Origin: an uncultured Bacteroidales bacterium
GTDB lineage: Bacteria > Bacteroidota > Bacteroidia > Bacteroidales > P3
Direction: 5' to 3'
Length of the DNA: 43,388 nt
Assembly (NCBI GenBank): GCA_946406015.1
Contig: CAMJJD010000011.1
Coordinates: forward strand, 1-43,388
This document shows positions 11,346 through 18,705 of the stretch, piece by piece. How positions within the stretch are numbered: the stretch's first letter is position 1; every line of letters starts with the position of its first letter. The notes below the pieces were generated by a model. The model did no database searches and was not told where the DNA came from. It was given only the letters and a program-made list of their open reading frames with translations. Position numbers and translations under genes: made by a program.

Positions 11346-12590
11346 ATGAAAGACACAAAAGTATTTGCAATCCTATTGGTGATTTGCCTTACGGCTGCCC
11401 CGAAGCTGGCGGCGGCTTACGACTTCAGTGCCGTGTGCAGCACGGGACAGACACTCTACTACAACTACGGCGGCGGGGTGAACGGTGTGACCGTCACCTA
11501 TCCCGGCACCTCTGCCGACTCGCCCTGGAGCGGCTACACAAAGCCTACAGGCACGCTGATTATCCCCTCCACTGTCGTCCACGACGGAGTGACGTACAAT
11601 GTCGTCGCCATCGGGAACGATGCTTTCTACAACTGCAGCTCCATTACCATGCTGACCATACCGAATACGGTGACCCAGATAGGGTCGGAAGCGTTCTATC
11701 AGTGCCAAGGGCTGGTGTGGCTGACGTTGCCCGACAGCCTGCTGCTCATGGGCAGCAAAGCCTTCTTGCGCTGCAACAGCCTGCTGTCGGTCACGCTGCC
11801 CAACAGCTTGATAGCAGTGCCCAACGAGGCTTTCGAATATTGCAGCGCCATTACCTCGCTGACAGTTGGCAGTGGCGTGGCTTCGTTCGGTAATAACGCA
11901 TTTCACGGATGCAACGGCCTCACTTCCATCACATGCTATCGAAGCGTCGCCCCCGCGCTGAGCAGTGGTGCAATGCAATCTGTCCCCTCGTCGGCGGTGG
12001 TAACTGTTCCTTGCGGCAGTATGGCATCCTATCAGGCAACGTGGACTGCCTTCAGCAGCATTGTCGAGATGGAGGGAGCCTCGTTTTCGGCCACCGCATC
12101 CGACGGAAACATCGGGGTCGTCAATGTCCTAACCCAGCCCACGTGTGCCGCGCCGATGGCGGTGATAGAGGCTGTGGCAGGGACCGGATACCGTTTCGAC
12201 CACTGGAGCGATGGAAACACCCTCAATCCAAGAACACTGACAGTCACAACCGACACTTCGCTGGTGGCATTCTTTGTCCTGGACAGTCTGCATGACACAG
12301 TGTATGTCCACGACACTGTGTATGTCTACGATACAGTGTACATACACGACACTATCATTGTGGGGGTAGGCGGTGTGGACGCTCTGGTGGCAAAGATATA
12401 CTCCTCCCACGGGCAGATAGTGGTCGAGGGTGCCGGGCAAAACGATGTGACGCTATGGGACGTGAGCGGACGCATCCTCGCCACGCGGCAGGAAGGAGAC
12501 AAGTCGATGCGCTTCGACGTTCCTGCTGCAGGTGCCTACCTCGTGAAGGTCGGCCCTTATGCAGCGCGGAAGGTTGTTGTTGTGAAATAG
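11346..12590 (+). CDS. BspA-type leucine-rich-repeat surface protein with C-terminal sorting domain
   Basis: A 414-residue secreted protein. Signal peptide to about residue 24 (...TAAPKLAAA). Residues ~75-200 are LRR_5/BspA repeats with the period A-F-x-x-C-x-x-L-x-x-L-x-L-P (GNDAFYNCSSITMLTIPNT, GSEAFYQCQGLVWLTLPDS and so on). Residues ~235-310 resemble a Listeria-Bacteroides-type repeat (ATGYRFDHWSDGNTLN pattern), followed by a HDTVYV-type tetrapeptide-period linker and a C-terminal domain (DVSGRILATRQEGDKSMRFD ... GAYLVKVG) like type IX secretion sorting domains. Likely exported through the outer membrane and attached to the surface; ligand unknown. Last gene of the sigma-factor operon. 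Confidence 0.88.
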   Translation: MKDTKVFAILLVICLTAAPKLAAAYDFSAVCSTGQTLYYNYGGGVNGVTVTYPGTSADSPWSGYTKPTGTLIIPSTVVHDGVTYNVVAIGNDAFYNCSSITMLTIPNTVTQIGSEAFYQCQGLVWLTLPDSLLLMGSKAFLRCNSLLSVTLPNSLIAVPNEAFEYCSAITSLTVGSGVASFGNNAFHGCNGLTSITCYRSVAPALSSGAMQSVPSSAVVTVPCGSMASYQATWTAFSSIVEMEGASFSATASDGNIGVVNVLTQPTCAAPMAVIEAVAGTGYRFDHWSDGNTLNPRTLTVTTDTSLVAFFVLDSLHDTVYVHDTVYVYDTVYIHDTIIVGVGGVDALVAKIYSSHGQIVVEGAGQNDVTLWDVSGRILATRQEGDKSMRFDVPAAGAYLVKVGPYAARKVVVVK

Positions 12591-12602
12591 GCAAGATGGA
12601 AA

Positions 12603-12644
12603 GAAAACAGGGAGCTCCTGGTCGGGGGCTCCCTGTTTTCTTTT
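12603..12644. terminator. Bidirectional terminator between the LRR gene and gcvH
   Basis: Stem GAAAACAGGGAGC / GCTCCCTGTTTTC with a 12-base loop and T-rich flanks on both strands, placed between two convergent genes. Confidence 0.9.
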
Positions 12645-12662
12645 GTCAAGATGCTTTAGTGC

Positions 12663-13040
12663 TTAGGCTCCGATTTTGGCGGTGTAGGCGGCGGCATCCA
12701 TCAGGCCGTTGATGTCGGCCATGTTGGCGGGCTTCACTTTGATAATCCAGCCATTGCCATAGGGGTCGGCGTTGATGGCGCTGGCATCCTCGAGGGCGGC
12801 GTTGAACTCCACCACCTCGCCGGTCACGGGCATCAGCAGGTCGGCCACGGTCTTCACGGCCTCGACGCTACCGAAAGCCTCGCCGGCCTCGACGGTCTCA
12901 CCTTCGCAGGTGACGTCCACAAAGACGATGTCGCCAAGCTCGTGCTGGGCGTAATCGGTGATACCAACGAAAGCAAATTCGCCTTCTACACGCACCCATT
13001 CGTCGTCCTGGGTGTACTTCAGATTTGCAGGAATGTTCAT
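12663..13040 (-). CDS. gcvH: Glycine cleavage system H protein
   Basis: The lipoyl carrier that shuttles the aminomethyl group between the P, T and L proteins of glycine decarboxylase. The 125-residue protein has the full family length, with the lipoylated Lys63 in [15 protein letters not shown] at 13040 gives [16 protein letters not shown]; the longer frame from 13088 would cross the promoter. It is a single-gene unit here, away from gcvT and gcvP. Confidence 0.95.
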   Translation of the reverse strand: MNIPANLKYTQDDEWVRVEGEFAFVGITDYAQHELGDIVFVDVTCEGETVEAGEAFGSVEAVKTVADLLMPVTGEVVEFNAALEDASAINADPYGNGWIIKVKPANMADINGLMDAAAYTAKIGA

Positions 13041-13078
13041 AATACTAATATTGTTAAGTGTTTTATTCTTCTTAATTC

Positions 13079-13160
13079 GACGGTGCAAAATTACAAAAAA
13101 ATATTCATACCGCTACTTTTTTTTAATCAATTCACGAAAAATGTGTATTTTTGCACCGTC
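13079..13160. promoter_or_regulatory. Mirrored divergent promoters of gcvH and rho
   Basis: Two -7 boxes face outward: TAATTTTG on the minus strand (13086-13093) for gcvH and TATTTTTG on the plus strand (13146-13153) for rho. Each is embedded in the same 12-base sequence, GACGGTGCAAAA at 13079-13090 and its exact complement TTTTGCACCGTC at 13149-13160, so the two start regions are mirror images. Leaders are about 40 and 110 bases. Confidence 0.75.
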
Positions 13161-13267
13161 AAAAGTCAATGAGAGTAAGTGCTTTTCCTGCGCTGAATTC
13201 GTTGAAATCCAGATTAATATTACAAGAATATACTACAAAGTGCTTCTGCACCGTATAAACTGAATTT

Positions 13268-15181
13268 ATGTTCAATATCACCGAACTGGAAAACAAAGCC
13301 CATATCGAGCTTATCGAACTTGCCAAGCAGATGGGCATCAACCGAGCCTCGCATCTCGAACAAAAAGAACTCATCTACCGCATCCTCGACCACCAGGCCT
13401 CCCACCCCGAGAAGTCCGATGCCTCCGCCCCGAAGTCCAAACGCCAGCACATGAAGCCTCAACTGCTCGCCGAGTCCACCGTGACGGCCGACCGTCGCAA
13501 GGAAATCGAGAAGTCCAAGGCCGAGAACCGTGCCCGCAAGAACGAAGCTTCCGCCAAACAGCAAAACAGCGTCATCGCTATGCCCGAAGTGCCTGAAGTG
13601 CCTACGGTGCCCGATGTGCTCTCGCCCGACGGCCGCTTCCTGCTGCGTCGCCAAGAGGCCGCGAAACAACAAGAAAGAGTCGAAGAGTCGAAAGGTCAAA
13701 AAGCCGAAGAGTCGAAAATTCAAAAAGTCGAAGAGTCCTCAGCCACTCAGTCACCCGGCAACTCAGCCACCCAGTCACTCGGCATTTCAGCCCCCCAGGC
13801 TCCCGAATCTCAGCCTGCCAAACGCAAGCGTGGCCGTCCCAAGAAGAACCAGCAGCCTGCCGACCAGCAGCCCAATACCAATTCGGAAACCGGAAGTCGG
13901 AAATCGGAGTCATCGGAAGGTCAAAAAGACGAAAAATCGAAAAGTCAAAAAGACGGAGAGACTTCAGCCCCCCAGTCACCCAGTAACTTAGCCCCCCAGT
14001 CCCCCGGCAACTCTGCCCCCCAGTCCCCCAGCCACTCCAAACGCAAGACCTATCCCTTCGAGACCGAAGGCGTCATCGAGGCCGAAGGTGTCCTTGAGAT
14101 GTCTCCCGACGGCTTTGGCTTCCTCCGCTCCTCCGACTACAACTACCTCTCGTCGCCTGACGACATCTATATCAGTCCCCAGCAGATTCGCACCTACGGT
14201 CTCAAAACCGGCGACACCATCCGCGGCACCGTCCGTCCTCCCCGCGAGGGCGACAAGTTCTTCCCTATGGTGAAGATACTCGAAATCAATGGCCTCGAAC
14301 CCGACCGCATCCGCGACCGCATCCCCTTCGAAAGCCTCACGCCGCTCTTCCCCGACCAGAAGTTCACCCTCACCGGCCATCCGCAGGAGACCCTCTCCAC
14401 CCGCATCATTGACCTCTTCACCCCCATCGGAAAAGGCCAGCGCGGCCTCATCGTGGCACAGCCCAAGACCGGCAAGACCACCCTCCTCAAGGAAGTGGCC
14501 AACGCCATCGCCTTCAACCACCCCGAGGTCTACCTCATGGTGCTCCTCATCGACGAGCGCCCCGAAGAGGTCACCGACATGCAGCGCTCCGTCAAGGCCG
14601 AAGTCATAGCCTCCACCTTCGACGAACCCGCCGACCGCCACGTGCGCATCGCCAACATCGTCCTCGAGAAGGCCAAACGCCTCACCGAGTGCGGCCACGA
14701 TGTGATGATCGTCCTCGACTCCATCACCCGCCTCGCCCGTGCCTACAACACCGTCCAGCCCGCCTCGGGCAAGGTGCTCTCTGGCGGCGTCGAGGCCAAC
14801 GCCCTCCAGAAACCCAAGCGCTTCTTTGGCGCAGCCCGCAACATCGAAGGCGGCGGCTCCCTCACTATCATCGCCACCGCCCTCACCGAGACCGGCTCCA
14901 AGATGGACGACGTCATCTTCGAGGAATTCAAGGGCACCGGCAACATGGAGCTGCAGCTCGACCGCAAGCTCGCCAACCGCCGCCTCTACCCCGCCATCGA
15001 CCTCGCCGCCTCCAGCACCCGCCGCGACGACCTCCTCGTTCGTCCCGACCTGTTGGCCCGCAGCGTCGTCCTCCGCAACCACCTCGCCGACCTTACACCC
15101 ATCGAAGCTATGGAATTCCTTCAGAAACAGATAGTCCGCACCCACGACAACGAAGAATTCCTCTACACGATGGATAAATAG
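13268..15181 (+). CDS. rho: Transcription termination factor Rho with a repeat-filled N-terminal insert
   Basis: Hexameric RNA helicase that ends transcription. The 637-residue protein starts with the Rho N domain ([20 protein letters not shown]), then a disordered Lys/Glu/Ser/Pro/Gln-rich stretch (residues ~50-260), the cold-shock-like RNA-binding domain ([16 protein letters not shown]) and the ATPase: Walker [19 protein letters not shown] near residue 395, Walker [17 protein letters not shown], and the later Q-loop/R-loop regions. E. coli Rho has about 419 residues; the excess is the insert, parts of which are coded by AAGAGTC and CCCAGTC tracts like those in spacers. Own promoter upstream and terminator downstream. 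Confidence 0.97.
   Translation: MFNITELENKAHIELIELAKQMGINRASHLEQKELIYRILDHQASHPEKSDASAPKSKRQHMKPQLLAESTVTADRRKEIEKSKAENRARKNEASAKQQNSVIAMPEVPEVPTVPDVLSPDGRFLLRRQEAAKQQERVEESKGQKAEESKIQKVEESSATQSPGNSATQSLGISAPQAPESQPAKRKRGRPKKNQQPADQQPNTNSETGSRKSESSEGQKDEKSKSQKDGETSAPQSPSNLAPQSPGNSAPQSPSHSKRKTYPFETEGVIEAEGVLEMSPDGFGFLRSSDYNYLSSPDDIYISPQQIRTYGLKTGDTIRGTVRPPREGDKFFPMVKILEINGLEPDRIRDRIPFESLTPLFPDQKFTLTGHPQETLSTRIIDLFTPIGKGQRGLIVAQPKTGKTTLLKEVANAIAFNHPEVYLMVLLIDERPEEVTDMQRSVKAEVIASTFDEPADRHVRIANIVLEKAKRLTECGHDVMIVLDSITRLARAYNTVQPASGKVLSGGVEANALQKPKRFFGAARNIEGGGSLTIIATALTETGSKMDDVIFEEFKGTGNMELQLDRKLANRRLYPAIDLAASSTRRDDLLVRPDLLARSVVLRNHLADLTPIEAMEFLQKQIVRTHDNEEFLYTMDK
13674..14040 (+). repeat. In-frame tandem tracts inside rho
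   Basis: Three types of tract: GTCGAAGA/GTCAAAAA octamers at 13674-13739 and 13918-13962; CAGCCCCCCAGTCACCC-type units at 13738-13806 and 13965-14040; and a GGAAACCGGAAGTCGGAAAT stretch around 13881-13915. All stay in the rho frame and code for the disordered insert ([13 protein letters not shown] and similar peptides). Confidence 0.85.
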
Positions 15182-15231
15182 TGTGTAGTTTGTAGTGTTT
15201 AGTGTATAGTGTGTAGCACCTGACAGCAAAA

Positions 15232-15269
15232 CAGGAGCACCCGCGAAACCTCGCGGGTGCTCCACTTTT
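15232..15269 (+). terminator. Rho-independent terminator of rho
   Basis: Twelve-base stem GGAGCACCCGCG / CGCGGGTGCTCC with loop AAACCT, followed by CACTTTTT. The spacer on either side (15181-15222 and 15272-15335) is made of TGTAGTGTT and AGACTCAG/ACTCTTC short tandem units. Confidence 0.9.
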
Positions 15270-15342
15270 TACCTCTTCACCTCTTCGACTCTTCAACTCA
15301 AAGACTCAAAGACTCAGAGACTCAGAGACTCAGCCACCGCGC

Positions 15343-16005
15343 TTACGCGATGCGCCCGCTGCCGCAGTACAGCGTCTTGCTGCACACCTCTGGGTCGGCG
15401 GCGTTGTCGGCGGCCTTCATGAAGGCATACACCTCCACGAAATGGCCCTGCCAGTAGCCGGGCACCCTGACACTCACCGACTCGCTCGTGCGCTTCGCCG
15501 TGCCGTCGCTCAGCACCGCTTCGCCGCCGGTCTTGCTGTACACCGCAAGATAGAGGCGGTCGTCACCGCTGTTGAAGTCCGGATTCAGGTAGTTGTCGTC
15601 GACAGGCACGCTGACCGTCAGCGGCGTGCTGAGGTCCACCTCGCCCAGCGCTACGGCCGTCAGGCGCCCCTCACTGACACTCAGCGTCTCGTAGTCCACC
15701 TCCAGCGCCTCCGGTGTCTCACCGCTCACCTTGCCGAGGTTCAGCCGCATGAAAGCTCCCAACTCCGTGCTGGTATGCATGTCCGAGTAGCTCTTCATGC
15801 CCACATGCAAGGCCTGGAGCAGCGATCCGCCGATACTTGCCAGCAGGCCGAACTTGGCGCGCTGCAACTCCTGCTTGCTCGTCTTCGGATTGGCGGGGAA
15901 TTCGTTGTAGCCACGCATCACCTTCTTGCCTTTCCAGAAAGCACCGACCACAGTACCTACTTTGCCGACGAATCCGTCAAGGATTCCCATTCTCATTTTA
16001 CCCAT
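15343..16005 (-). CDS. DUF6266-like protein of unknown function
   Basis: A 220-residue protein whose start, MGKMRMGILDGFVGKVGTVV followed by AFWKGKKVMRGY, matches the conserved N-terminus of the Bacteroidetes family DUF6266 (pattern GxxGGFSGKVGxVVG, W-K-G). Residues ~100-220 look like a beta-rich domain. ATG 16005 is chosen because AGGAG lies 11-15 bases upstream on the minus strand; the frame is open further to 16113. No signal peptide. It stands alone between the rho terminator and a divergent gene. Function is not known; such genes often occur in variable copy number. Confidence 0.7.
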   Translation of the reverse strand: MGKMRMGILDGFVGKVGTVVGAFWKGKKVMRGYNEFPANPKTSKQELQRAKFGLLASIGGSLLQALHVGMKSYSDMHTSTELGAFMRLNLGKVSGETPEALEVDYETLSVSEGRLTAVALGEVDLSTPLTVSVPVDDNYLNPDFNSGDDRLYLAVYSKTGGEAVLSDGTAKRTSESVSVRVPGYWQGHFVEVYAFMKAADNAADPEVCSKTLYCGSGRIA

Positions 16006-16133
16006 TGTTTGTTTCTCCTTTCTTGATTTTAATTGGTTTGTAACTTGTTTTGATGTCCTCTTTGTCGCGACGGGACAGCCTCCAATATAAGGCCGTTTTG
16101 CCCAAATGGCCAAAATCGACCCGGATTAGTACG

Positions 16134-16166
16134 CTAATGTCCCACAAAAGTACCCTAATGTCCCAC
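16134..16166 (+). promoter_or_regulatory. Direct repeat CTAATGTCCCAC, possible operator
   Basis: Two exact copies at 16134-16145 and 16155-16166, 21 bases apart (two helical turns), between divergent genes and 43 bases upstream of the + strand -7 box. Site function is inferred from spacing only. Confidence 0.45.
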
Positions 16167-16177
16167 TTGAACCCCTG

Positions 16178-16206
16178 AAAAAAAAGTGGACGATTCCACG
16201 TTTTTT
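16178..16206. terminator. Terminator-like hairpin
   Basis: AAAAAAAA then GTGGA / TCCAC stem with loop CGAT then TTTTTT. It immediately precedes the promoter of the next gene and could insulate it, or end transcripts in either direction. Confidence 0.5.
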
Positions 16207-16208
16207 CG

Positions 16209-16216
16209 TATCTTTG
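16209..16216 (+). promoter_or_regulatory. -7 box upstream of the LolA-like gene
   Basis: TATCTTTG matches TAnnTTTG. The start codon is 102 bases further on; the whole leader between them is repeat tract. Confidence 0.6.
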
Positions 16217-16221
16217 AACTT

Positions 16222-16305
16222 GAAAAATGAAAATTGAAAAATGAAAATTGAAATTAACTCATTAACCATTAACTATTAATCATTAACCATTAACCTTTTA
16301 CCTTT
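16222..16305. repeat. GAAAAATGAAAATT and ATTAACC tracts in a 5' leader
   Basis: Two copies of a 14-base GAAAAATGAAAATT unit followed by about six 7-10-base ATTAACC/ATTAACTATTAATC units, lying between promoter and start codon. Confidence 0.85.
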
Positions 16306-16318
16306 ATTCATTTTGTAT

Positions 16319-16954
16319 ATGAAGCGGCTTGTAAACCTTATTGTTTTTGCCTTCCTGGCGTTTGGCGGTGTCGGCGCTTATGCACAAATTCCGGCCGAAG
16401 TGACCGACGTGATGAACCGTTGCCGTGCCGCCATGTCCAACCCAAACGGCCTCGAGTACGAGATGGACATGAAGGCCGGCATGGGTCCCTTGGCCATGAA
16501 GATGCACTTCGTCGTGGCCAAGAAAGGCGACCTCAGCCGTACACGCGTTGTCACCAAGGTGCTGGGCATGGAGATAACCACCGAGTCGGGCTTCGACGGC
16601 ACCAACACATGGGAAGTCAAGGACGACACCATCACCATTACCCGCGGCAACACGATGAAGAAAGACAGGGGGGAGATGAACCTCGCCCTCGACAAGCAGT
16701 ACCGCAAAGCCAAGATGAAGCAGAAGGACGGCTTCTACGAAATCACCTTCACCGAACCCAAGGACAGCTCGGTCGAAGCCAAGAGTGTCACGGTCAAGGT
16801 GTCGGACAAGAACTACGTGTTGCGTGAACTGCGCAGCGGTGCCCGCGGCACCAAGCTGACCATGACACTCACCAAGATACACGTGGGCCTCAGCGACAGC
16901 CATTTCAAGCTCAACCTCGCGCAGCACCCCAACGCGGTCGTCATAAAGAAATAG
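16319..16954 (+). CDS. Secreted LolA-like protein
   Basis: A 211-residue protein with a signal peptide (MKRLVNLIVFAFLAFGGVGAYA). The mature part is a single beta-rich domain with the look of LolA/outer-membrane lipoprotein carrier-like proteins (about ten strands, GFDGTNTWEVKDDTITIT resembling the xDGxxxWxYxPxxxxV core). If so it would bind a lipid or lipoprotein in the periplasm. The match is by fold pattern rather than a firm motif, so the family call is tentative. ATG 16319 is chosen over a TTG 6 bases upstream. No operon partner: about 190 bases of repeat tract separate it from the next gene. Confidence 0.6.
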   Translation: MKRLVNLIVFAFLAFGGVGAYAQIPAEVTDVMNRCRAAMSNPNGLEYEMDMKAGMGPLAMKMHFVVAKKGDLSRTRVVTKVLGMEITTESGFDGTNTWEVKDDTITITRGNTMKKDRGEMNLALDKQYRKAKMKQKDGFYEITFTEPKDSSVEAKSVTVKVSDKNYVLRELRSGARGTKLTMTLTKIHVGLSDSHFKLNLAQHPNAVVIKK

Positions 16955-16967
16955 TTCAATTTTATTG

Positions 16968-17112
16968 AAAAAAGTAGTAAATAAAAAAGTAGTAAAGCCG
17001 TAAAGGAGTAAAGATTTTAACCCTTAACCATTCATGCAATGTGGTCGACCAAAACATTTGTCTTAATTCCTTATCTCCTTTACTCCTTATCTCCTTTACT
17101 CCTTATCTCCTA
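16968..17112. repeat. Mirror-tract module (AAGGAGTAAAG arms)
   Basis: Left part has GTAGTAAA and GTAAAGGAGTAAAG units, the right part the complement, TCCTTTACTCCTTATC repeated to 17112. In the middle, ACATTTGTCTTAATTCC carries the TTGTCTTA core shared by the module family. No gene seen in 16955-17140. Confidence 0.8.
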
Positions 17113-17140
17113 AAAAATAACCATTAACACAATACACTCG

Positions 17141-18292
17141 ATGGCAACGACCGACCCGGCATACCTGATTCTCTTCTCCGCCAACCTGGCCTTCATCGTC
17201 ACACACCTCTACAGCTGGCTGCTCAAATGGTTCTACCGCCCCCAGGCCTACCGCGACCATTTCCACGAGCTCTTCCCCGCCCAGCGCTCTGTGGGCGTCA
17301 TCTACCTGCTACAGATCTTCGAACTCCCTTACCTCCTGCAGATAGGCGACCGCGACGCGCTGCTCTACGTCAACGCCTTCTCGCTCCTCTTCTTCTCCAT
17401 CCAGATGCTCATCATGTGCGAAGGCTACTTCTTCCCGACCCAGCGCCGCAACCGCCGCGACCTCTGGCTCTTCCTGCCCGCCGCCGTCGTCCTGCTGCCG
17501 CTCTTCCTTCAGGCTGTCAACATCATAGCCATGCCCCAGGGGTGGCGCCCCTGGATGGTGGGAGTCGTGAGCCTCCTCTTCCTCCTCTACTTCCTCCAGT
17601 CGGTCCACATGGCCCTGCGTATCCGCCGCGCCGTGCAGCGCGCCAACGAGGAACGCTACGCCGACAGCGACGACTTCCCCGTCGCCTTCGCCAACATCAT
17701 CCGATGGGTGCCCACACTCATCCTTATCCTCCTGGCTGTCAACTTCTACGCCGATCACCCGTGGGTCAAGTTCGGGCGCGACATCCTCTTCATCTTCGCC
17801 AGCGTCTGGTTCTGCGTCCTCACTCTCAACCCCTGGCGCAAGGTGTCATCAGTGTTAAGTGAGCAGTGTTTAGTGTTAAGTGAAGATGAGCAGCCTGGCG
17901 ATGATATCCAACTCAACACTCAACACTCAACACTCAACACTCAACGTTTCGACGACCTCGCCGCCCGCCTCGAAGCACTCCTCACCGACGAGCGCCTCTT
18001 CACCGAGCCGCACATCACCAGCGACCTCTTCATCTCGCGGCTGGGCACCAACAGCAAATACCTCGCCGAAGCCATCCACCGCAGTGGCTATCAGTCGTTC
18101 TACGACATGATCTCCCAGCACCGTGTGCGCCACGCCATCAGTCTCATCCACCAGCACCCCGACTGGCTCCTCGCCGACATCTCCGACCAGTGCGGCTTCT
18201 CCTCCCAGGCCTCCATGGCCAAAGCCTTCAAGTCCCAGGGCAAAGACACCCCCTCGAGCTATAGGGACCGCAACGCGGTCGCCCTTCAATAA
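17141..18292 (+). CDS. Membrane-anchored AraC-type transcription regulator
   Basis: A 383-residue protein. Residues ~1-235 hold about six hydrophobic segments (for example AYLILFSANLAFIVTHLYSW and IRWVPTLILILLAVNF), then a 30-residue linker and a C-terminal AraC HTH domain (~275-375) with LFISRLGTNSKYLAEAIHR and LLADISDQCGFSSQASMAKA as the two helix-turn-helix units. Such proteins sense membrane or small-molecule signals; the target is unknown, the surface-protein operon downstream being a candidate. Odd: the linker (SSVLSEQCLVLSEDEQ ... QLNTQHSTLNTQ) is coded by a mirror tract, and the last codons (RDRNAVALQ) by a REP palindrome, so both ends of the DNA-binding domain have been remodelled by repeats. 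Confidence 0.88.
   Translation: MATTDPAYLILFSANLAFIVTHLYSWLLKWFYRPQAYRDHFHELFPAQRSVGVIYLLQIFELPYLLQIGDRDALLYVNAFSLLFFSIQMLIMCEGYFFPTQRRNRRDLWLFLPAAVVLLPLFLQAVNIIAMPQGWRPWMVGVVSLLFLLYFLQSVHMALRIRRAVQRANEERYADSDDFPVAFANIIRWVPTLILILLAVNFYADHPWVKFGRDILFIFASVWFCVLTLNPWRKVSSVLSEQCLVLSEDEQPGDDIQLNTQHSTLNTQRFDDLAARLEALLTDERLFTEPHITSDLFISRLGTNSKYLAEAIHRSGYQSFYDMISQHRVRHAISLIHQHPDWLLADISDQCGFSSQASMAKAFKSQGKDTPSSYRDRNAVALQ
17851..17945 (+). repeat. In-frame mirror tract inside the AraC-type gene
   Basis: Left arm (17851-17882) repeats AGTGTTAAGTG-type units; right arm (17909-17945) repeats CAACACT seven-mers, largely complementary to the left. Frame is kept across the whole stretch. Confidence 0.85.
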
Positions 18293-18578
18293 CCGTGGGT
18301 CCATAGCACCTACGGACATAACAATGGTAATAGATAGCACGCTGAAAGCGTGCCCCTAAGCACATTATTAATCAGAAGGAGCATCATCGTCGAGTATCTA
18401 TTCGTGAGGAGATGGAATCTATTATGAAGGAGTTCGGAATAGAATACGATGAACGGTATATATGACTTTCCGAACGTGGGGCACCCCCTTGGGGTGCTAT
18501 GTTAATGTAATGGCATACATTAATCCGTAGGTGCGCATAGCGCACCTACGGCTATTGATAGGTGACGCCTCCGGCGTC
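18264..18578. repeat. Cluster of REP-like palindromes
   Basis: Six compact palindromes: GACCGC-AAC-GCGGTC (18266-18280, inside the AraC gene end), an imperfect CCGTGGGT/ACCTACGG (18293-18315), GCACGC-TGAAA-GCGTGC (18337-18353), GCACCCC-CTT-GGGGTGC (18481-18497), CCGTAGGTGCGC-ATA-GCGCACCTACGG (18525-18551) and GACGCC-TCC-GGCGTC (18564-18578). They flank the transposase remnant, the arrangement known for REP/RAYT units. Confidence 0.85.
18358..18465 (+). pseudogene. C-terminal remnant of a RAYT/Y1 (REP-associated) transposase
   Basis: An open stretch of 36 codons ending in TGA reads KHIINQKEHHRRVSIREEME then SIMKEFGIEYDERYI. The N-Q-x-E-H-H-R...E-E...FGIEYDERY pattern is the usual C-terminus of REP-associated tyrosine transposases of the Y1 family. 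The catalytic HUH and tyrosine region is absent; upstream sequence is REP palindrome. It is also AT-richer than its neighbours. Too short to be functional. Confidence 0.7.
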
Positions 18579-18617
18579 TTTCCCTCCAAACGAAATCTTT
18601 TATTTTTGGCAGAAAAT

Positions 18618-18655
18618 GATTTTCCTCTGGTGGAAATTTCCACGAGAGGAAAATC
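18618..18655. promoter_or_regulatory. 38-bp near-perfect palindrome, possible operator
   Basis: GATTTTCCTCTGGTGGAAA and TTTCCACGAGAGGAAAATC are complementary except for one pair. It ends 19 bases before the -7 box of the surface-protein operon, covering the expected -33 region, so a dimeric regulator bound here would control that promoter. Confidence 0.55.
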
Positions 18656-18673
18656 TGTTTTACAATATATTGC

Positions 18674-18681
18674 TACTTTTG
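18674..18681 (+). promoter_or_regulatory. -7 box of the surface-protein operon
   Basis: TACTTTTGCAC matches TAnnTTTGCA; start codon 25 bases downstream at 18706. Confidence 0.7.
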
Positions 18682-18705
18682 CACTCGCAAAAAACCTACA
18701 CAGAC

